Part shown: positions 62,626 through 64,000 of the stretch, piece by piece | How the letters are laid out: each line of letters starts with the position of its first letter | How positions within the stretch are numbered: the first letter of the stretch is position 1 | Assembly: GCA_033557465.1 (NCBI GenBank) | Contig: CM066037.1 | Span: 203,235,156 to 203,299,155 of the forward strand | DNA length: 64,000 bases | Reading direction: 5' to 3' | Origin: Ichthyophis bannanicus | Taxonomy: Eukaryota > Chordata > Amphibia > Gymnophiona > Ichthyophiidae | The notes under the pieces: generated by a model | Databases searched by the model: none | Told to the model about the DNA's origin: nothing | What the model saw: only the letters and a program-made list of their open reading frames with translations | Made by a program: the position numbers and the translations under genes

Positions 62626-63570
62626 GCTTTCTATCTTTTAACCAGTTCCTGATCCACCACAGTACACTGCCTCCTATTCCATGACTTTTTAATTTTGACA
62701 AGAGTCTCTCCTGAGGGACTTTGTAAAAGGCTTTCTGAAAAAACAGATACACTATATCGACCAACCAACCTTTGTCTACCTGTTTATTTACACCTTCAAA
62801 AAAAATATGACAGCTTAGTAAGACAAGATCTTCCCTGGCTAAAGCCATGATGGCTGTCTTCCATTAACCCATGACTTTCTACATGTTCAGAAATTTTGTT
62901 CTCAATAATAGTTTCTACTATTTTTCCCGGTACTGATGTTGGGCTCACCGATCAGTAGTTTTCCGGATCACCCCGGAACCCTTTTTAAAACTTGGCGCTA
63001 CATTGGCCATCCTCCAATCTTCAGGTATTACTGATGATTTTAATGATAGTTCACAGATTAGTAATAGTAGGTCTGCAATCTCATACTTCAGTTCTTTCAA
63101 CACCCTTGAATGTATACCATCCAGTCCAGGTGATTTGCTACTCTTCAGTTTATTAAATAGTTGTAATACATCTTCCCAGTTTATCAATATTTATTTCAAT
63201 TCTTCTGCTGCATCAGGTTTAAATACCACTTCAGGCATGGGTAACTTCCCTATATCTTCTTCAGTAAAGACTGAAGCAAAGAATTCATTCAGTCTCTCTG
63301 CAGTGGCCTTGCCCCCCTCTTAGTGCCCCTTTTATCCCTCTATGATCTGATGGGCCAACCAACTCTCTCATGGCTTTTTTGCTATGAATGTACTTGAAAA
63401 AGTTTGTATTATGTGTTTTTGCTTCCGCAGCAAGCTTTTTTTCAAATTCTCTCTTTGCCTGCCTTATATCAATGCCTTGCATCTAACTTGCCAGTGCTTA
63501 TGTTTCCAGTTTTCATCATTTGGCTCCTTTTTCCATTTTCTGGCTTCCAAGATAGTATTTTTAATGTGGG
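62626..63570 (-). pseudogene. CR1 RT N-terminal part and linker
   Basis: Minus strand: KREFEKKLAAEAKTHNTNFFKYIHSKKAMRE (about 63470-63370), [26 protein letters not shown] (about 63150-63070), SVIPEDWRMANVAPSFKKGS, then FEGVNKQVDKGWLVDIVYLFFQKAFYKVPQERLL (catalytic LDFQKAFD degraded). Stops and shifts are present. It belongs to the CR1 at 57077-61382. Confidence 0.75.
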
Positions 63571-64000
63571 CTTTCTTTGCCCCCCTCACCAGCAACCTGC
63601 AGGGCTCTTGGAGTCACAGAAAACTACATTCAAAGCAATACAAAAGGAATCCAAAGACAGCAATAAAATACCACACACTTCTATATAGATACACCAAAGC
63701 TTTGTGGAGAGAAACAAATAGAAACGAGTTCTCTTTGTTTACAGCTAAATACAGCTAAATAAATAAATAAATACTCTAACTATCAGCCATGGTTTACTTT
63801 ATTTATAAGGCTCTTTTGGAGGATACAGCATATTTTCACTTTATTATTACACGTCAGGTACTACGTATTTGTCACATCATAGGTCAATTTCTAATCTGCG
63901 TAGGTCAGTATGAGGAGACATACATATATTCCAAGACATAACTGTTTACTGCTGACTGCTTGGTATCTAATAACCCTGAGACTGCGAGGCTAGAGGACAG
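63571..64000 (-). repeat. LTR-like repeat, second copy of the 21208-21836 family (partial)
   Basis: Starts at the CR1 break (GTGGGCTTTCTTTGCCCCCCTC) and shares ordered blocks with 21208-21836: AGGGCTCTTGGAGT, ATTTTCACTTTATTATT-like, TAGGTCAGT...GACATACA and AAGACATAACT. It runs off the right edge. No coding frame. A small A/T tract (TAAATAAATAAATA, about 63757-63770) is present. Confidence 0.6.

Overview
This window is eukaryotic, almost certainly vertebrate, repeat-rich DNA. I see no host gene, tRNA or rRNA. Nearly every kilobase belongs to a transposable element, and many sit inside one another. The mix is CR1 and L2 LINEs in several subfamilies, a restriction-like-endonuclease LINE (R2/R4 type), Tx1/L1-clade LINEs, a Gmr1-like Ty3 retrotransposon with a SCAN-like Gag, a DIRS-like fragment, hAT and piggyBac-type DNA elements, and a gamma-type endogenous retrovirus. 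This mix fits an amphibian best (a caecilian is my guess, low confidence); other tetrapods with large repeat-rich genomes are possible.

Layout. 1-2052: 5' LTR of a minus-strand LTR retrotransposon (family A, tRNA-Ser primer site) that leaves the window on the left; the LTR holds a 392-codon ORF. 2053-4510: an L2 scrap and the C-terminal half of an R2/R4-type LINE. 4512-7526: a plus-strand CR1 split by an L2. 7527-26307: a long minus-strand CR1 (3' end at 7527, ORF1 and 5' UTR near 24880-26300) split at 9184/22782 by a 13.6-kb minus-strand Gmr1-like element. That element has 1318-bp LTRs, each carrying the same 301-codon ORF. Its gag is split by another CR1 (13064-20140, target duplication GATT), which is itself split by a nearly full-length L2 (15226-20006) with 151-bp tandem repeats at its 5' end.

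26308-28906: a CR1 tail, the N-terminal half of an R2/R4-type LINE and an L2 scrap. 28907-38938: a complete proviral structure with 644-bp LTRs, 4-bp duplication TTAT, tRNA-Gly primer site, intact gag, and pol and env broken by stops and frameshifts. 39165-40507: a third ORF-bearing LTR-like unit (family C). 40795-42600: a large foldback split by an L2. 43460-43755: a small hAT MITE. 44496-50963: an intact two-ORF Tx1/L1-clade LINE with a perfect 15-bp target duplication, inside a CR1. 51505-52906: DIRS-like fragment. 52907-64000: CR1, L2, a piggyBac-like element, a 2.27-kb hAT element with a long hairpin and minisatellite, a Tx1-type ORF1 fragment, and an unidentified LTR-like repeat that is also present at 21208-21836.

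The genes work as parasites rather than as a host pathway. LINE ORFs supply endonuclease and reverse transcriptase for target-primed insertion. The Ty3 element and the retrovirus supply Gag, protease, reverse transcriptase/RNase H and integrase. The most unusual feature is a long ORF at the start of the LTR in the Gmr1-like element, with apparent counterparts in two other LTR families. Nesting gives a clear relative insertion order, and several junctions are supported by target-site duplications read directly from the sequence.
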